From the NCBI GenBank assembly GCA_041483135.1, contig JBGPFE010000084.1, positions 1 through 6,717 of the forward strand: DNA of 6,717 nucleotides, in the 5' to 3' direction. Below are positions 5,414-6,717 of this stretch, one piece after another (within the stretch, counting starts at the first letter, position 1; each line of letters opens with the position of its first letter). The notes under the pieces are model-generated. The model was not told where the DNA came from and ran no database searches. It saw nothing but the letters and a program-made list of their open reading frames with translations. The position numbers and the translations under genes are program-made. This DNA comes from PALSA-1004 sp041483135. Lineage in GTDB: Bacteria; Pseudomonadota; Gammaproteobacteria; Burkholderiales; SG8-41.

Positions 5414-6717
5414 TCAGCTGGGGTCCTGGTAATTTGCCTCGAGCAGCTTCGCCTGGGCGGCGGCAAGCCGCGCGACCGGCACGCGCGGGCCGGAGCAGGA
5501 AACGTAGTTGATGCCGATTTGATGGCAGAAGCGGATCGAGACGGGATCGCCGCCGTGCTCGCCGCAGATGCCGATCTTGAGATCCGGCCGCGTCTTGCGG
5601 CCGTCCTCGACGGCCATTTTCATCAGCTCTCCCACGCCCTTGATGTCCAGCACTTCGAACGGGTTGTCCTGCAGGATGCCGGTTGCGTTGTAGGCCGGCA
5701 GGAATTTGTTTTCCGCGTCCTCCCGGCTGAACGAGAACGTGGCCTGCGTGAGGTCATTCGTGCCGAAGGAGAAGAACTCCGCGTCCTGCGCCATGCGGCC
5801 CGCGCGCACGCAGGCACGCACCACTTCCAGCATGGTGCCGAACTTGAACTTCACGTTGATGCCGTGGGTCAACTCCACCACCTTGTGGATGCGCTGGACA
5901 TAGCCGTGGATGCGCTTGAGCTCTTCCACCGTGGCGACCTGCGGCACCATGATCTCGGGATAGATTTCGACGCCATCCCTCGCGCACAGGGCGGCGGCCT
6001 CGAGAATCGCCTGAATCTGCATGGAGTAGATTTCCGGGTAGCTGATGCCCAGCCGCACGCCGCGGTGCCCAAGCATCGGGTTGACCTCCTCCAGCGAGCG
6101 CACCTTTTTCAGAATCGTTTCCTTCCGGTGGATCACGTCGTCTTCCAGATGTGATTCCTCGAAGGTGTGCAGGCCGCCCACGAGTTTCGCCAGGCCGTCG
6201 GCATACTGCTGGTAGAGCCTGGGATTGAGCAGTTTCAGGGTGTCCGGCAGCTCCTTCAGGGCCCTGATGCTGTCGCGCAGCTGGTGCAGGTGGGCGATCT
6301 CCAGCTCCAACTGCGCCGCGGTGGGCAGGAATTCGTGCATCGGCGGGTCGAGCAGGCGCACCGTCACCGGCAGCCCCTTCATCGCCTTGAAGATGCCCTT
6401 GAAGTCCGCGCGCTGGATCGGCAGCAGGCGGTCGAGCGCAGCCTGGCGCTCCTCCGGCGTCTCCGCCAGGATCATCTCCTGCATGATGGGCAGGCGATCG
6501 GTGCTGTTGAACATGCGCTCGGTGCGGACCAGGCCGATGCCCATTGCGCCGAACTCCCGCGCACGGGTCGCATCATCCGGGGTGTCGGCGTTGGCCATTA
6601 CCTTGAGTTCGGCAACCTCGTCGGCCCAGGCCAACAGCGTGGCCATTTCCGACGAAAATTCGGCTTTCACGGTCGGCACTTCGCCGGCGTAGACGTGACC
6701 AGTGCCGCCGTCGATGG
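5414..6717 (-). CDS. ppdK: Pyruvate phosphate dikinase, C-terminal part (5' end outside window)
   Basis: PPDK interconverts ATP, pyruvate and phosphate with AMP, phosphoenolpyruvate and pyrophosphate in the cytoplasm. The frame stays open to the right edge, so the GTG at 6679 is an internal valine; 434 complete codons are visible. The first residues (IDGGTGHVYAGEVPTV) match the end of the swivelling phosphohistidine domain; the rest is the PEP/pyruvate TIM barrel. In visible numbering the active-site set appears intact: Arg64 in LVRTERMF, Arg120 in VRLLDPP, Glu297 in GTMLEV, Asn320 and Asp321 in FSFGTNDLTQ, and Cys384 in ICGEHGGDP (codon 5564-5566). NYVSCSGPRVPVARLAAAQ near the end is typical of PPDK. 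The stretch between HEFLP and NPMLGHRG is 80 residues, about 50 more than in the Clostridium symbiosum enzyme as I remember it. The N-terminal ATP-grasp domain and the catalytic histidine lie outside the window. Confidence 0.95.
   Translation of the reverse strand, partial: IDGGTGHVYAGEVPTVKAEFSSEMATLLAWADEVAELKVMANADTPDDATRAREFGAMGIGLVRTERMFNSTDRLPIMQEMILAETPEERQAALDRLLPIQRADFKGIFKAMKGLPVTVRLLDPPMHEFLPTAAQLELEIAHLHQLRDSIRALKELPDTLKLLNPRLYQQYADGLAKLVGGLHTFEESHLEDDVIHRKETILKKVRSLEEVNPMLGHRGVRLGISYPEIYSMQIQAILEAAALCARDGVEIYPEIMVPQVATVEELKRIHGYVQRIHKVVELTHGINVKFKFGTMLEVVRACVRAGRMAQDAEFFSFGTNDLTQATFSFSREDAENKFLPAYNATGILQDNPFEVLDIKGVGELMKMAVEDGRKTRPDLKIGICGEHGGDPVSIRFCHQIGINYVSCSGPRVPVARLAAAQAKLLEANYQDPS

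Noticed and set aside
5375..5416. Possible remnant of a coding end on the minus strand (reads VPARLYDFK then stop)
   Set aside because: Only nine meaningful residues between nearby stops; too short to tell from chance.
6677..6679. GTG as the start of the dikinase gene
   Set aside because: The frame continues upstream with residues typical of the PPDK swivelling domain, so this is an internal valine and the gene is cut by the window edge.

Overview
The window looks like a GC-rich betaproteobacterial chromosome, most likely Burkholderiales or a close relative. This rests on a TctC/Bug-type solute-binding protein, the style of the RTX protein's C-terminal tail, and the strong G/C third-position bias of most genes. 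No taxonomic marker such as rRNA is present, so the assignment is an inference.

Layout from left to right: (1) positions 1-1719, plus strand, the 3' end of a large RTX calcium-binding exoprotein. It has tandem units of 72-91 residues, a block of glycine/aspartate nonapeptides, a haemolysin-type calcium-binding-related domain and a C-terminal tail. It begins outside the window. (2) Positions 1720-3161, minus strand, a ChaC-type gamma-glutamylcyclotransferase gene with a multi-pass membrane protein gene of unknown function 23 bp upstream, probably one transcription unit. The chaC stop codon directly abuts the RTX stop codon. (3) Positions 3212-5203, plus strand, two consecutive secreted solute-binding proteins from different transporter superfamilies: a TAXI-type (TRAP) protein and a TctC/Bug-type (tripartite tricarboxylate) protein. 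Neither has membrane subunits in view. (4) Positions 5204-5413, an intergenic stretch with a long imperfect hairpin followed by a T-rich run, a 10-bp-period repeat also found inverted upstream of the TctC-type gene, and a 16-bp palindrome. (5) Positions 5414-6717, minus strand, the C-terminal half of pyruvate phosphate dikinase, running off the right edge.

The genes do not form one obvious pathway. The clearest functional groups are the ChaC/membrane-protein pair and the two solute-binding proteins, which probably capture organic acids or similar small anions in the periplasm. PPDK interconverts pyruvate and phosphoenolpyruvate in the cytoplasm. I see no convincing undescribed system. The points most worth a second look are a roughly 50-residue insertion in the PPDK C-terminal domain, the inverted 10-bp-period repeats flanking the TctC-type gene, the paired orphan binding proteins, the abutting stop codons, and the exact two-nonapeptide length difference between RTX units.
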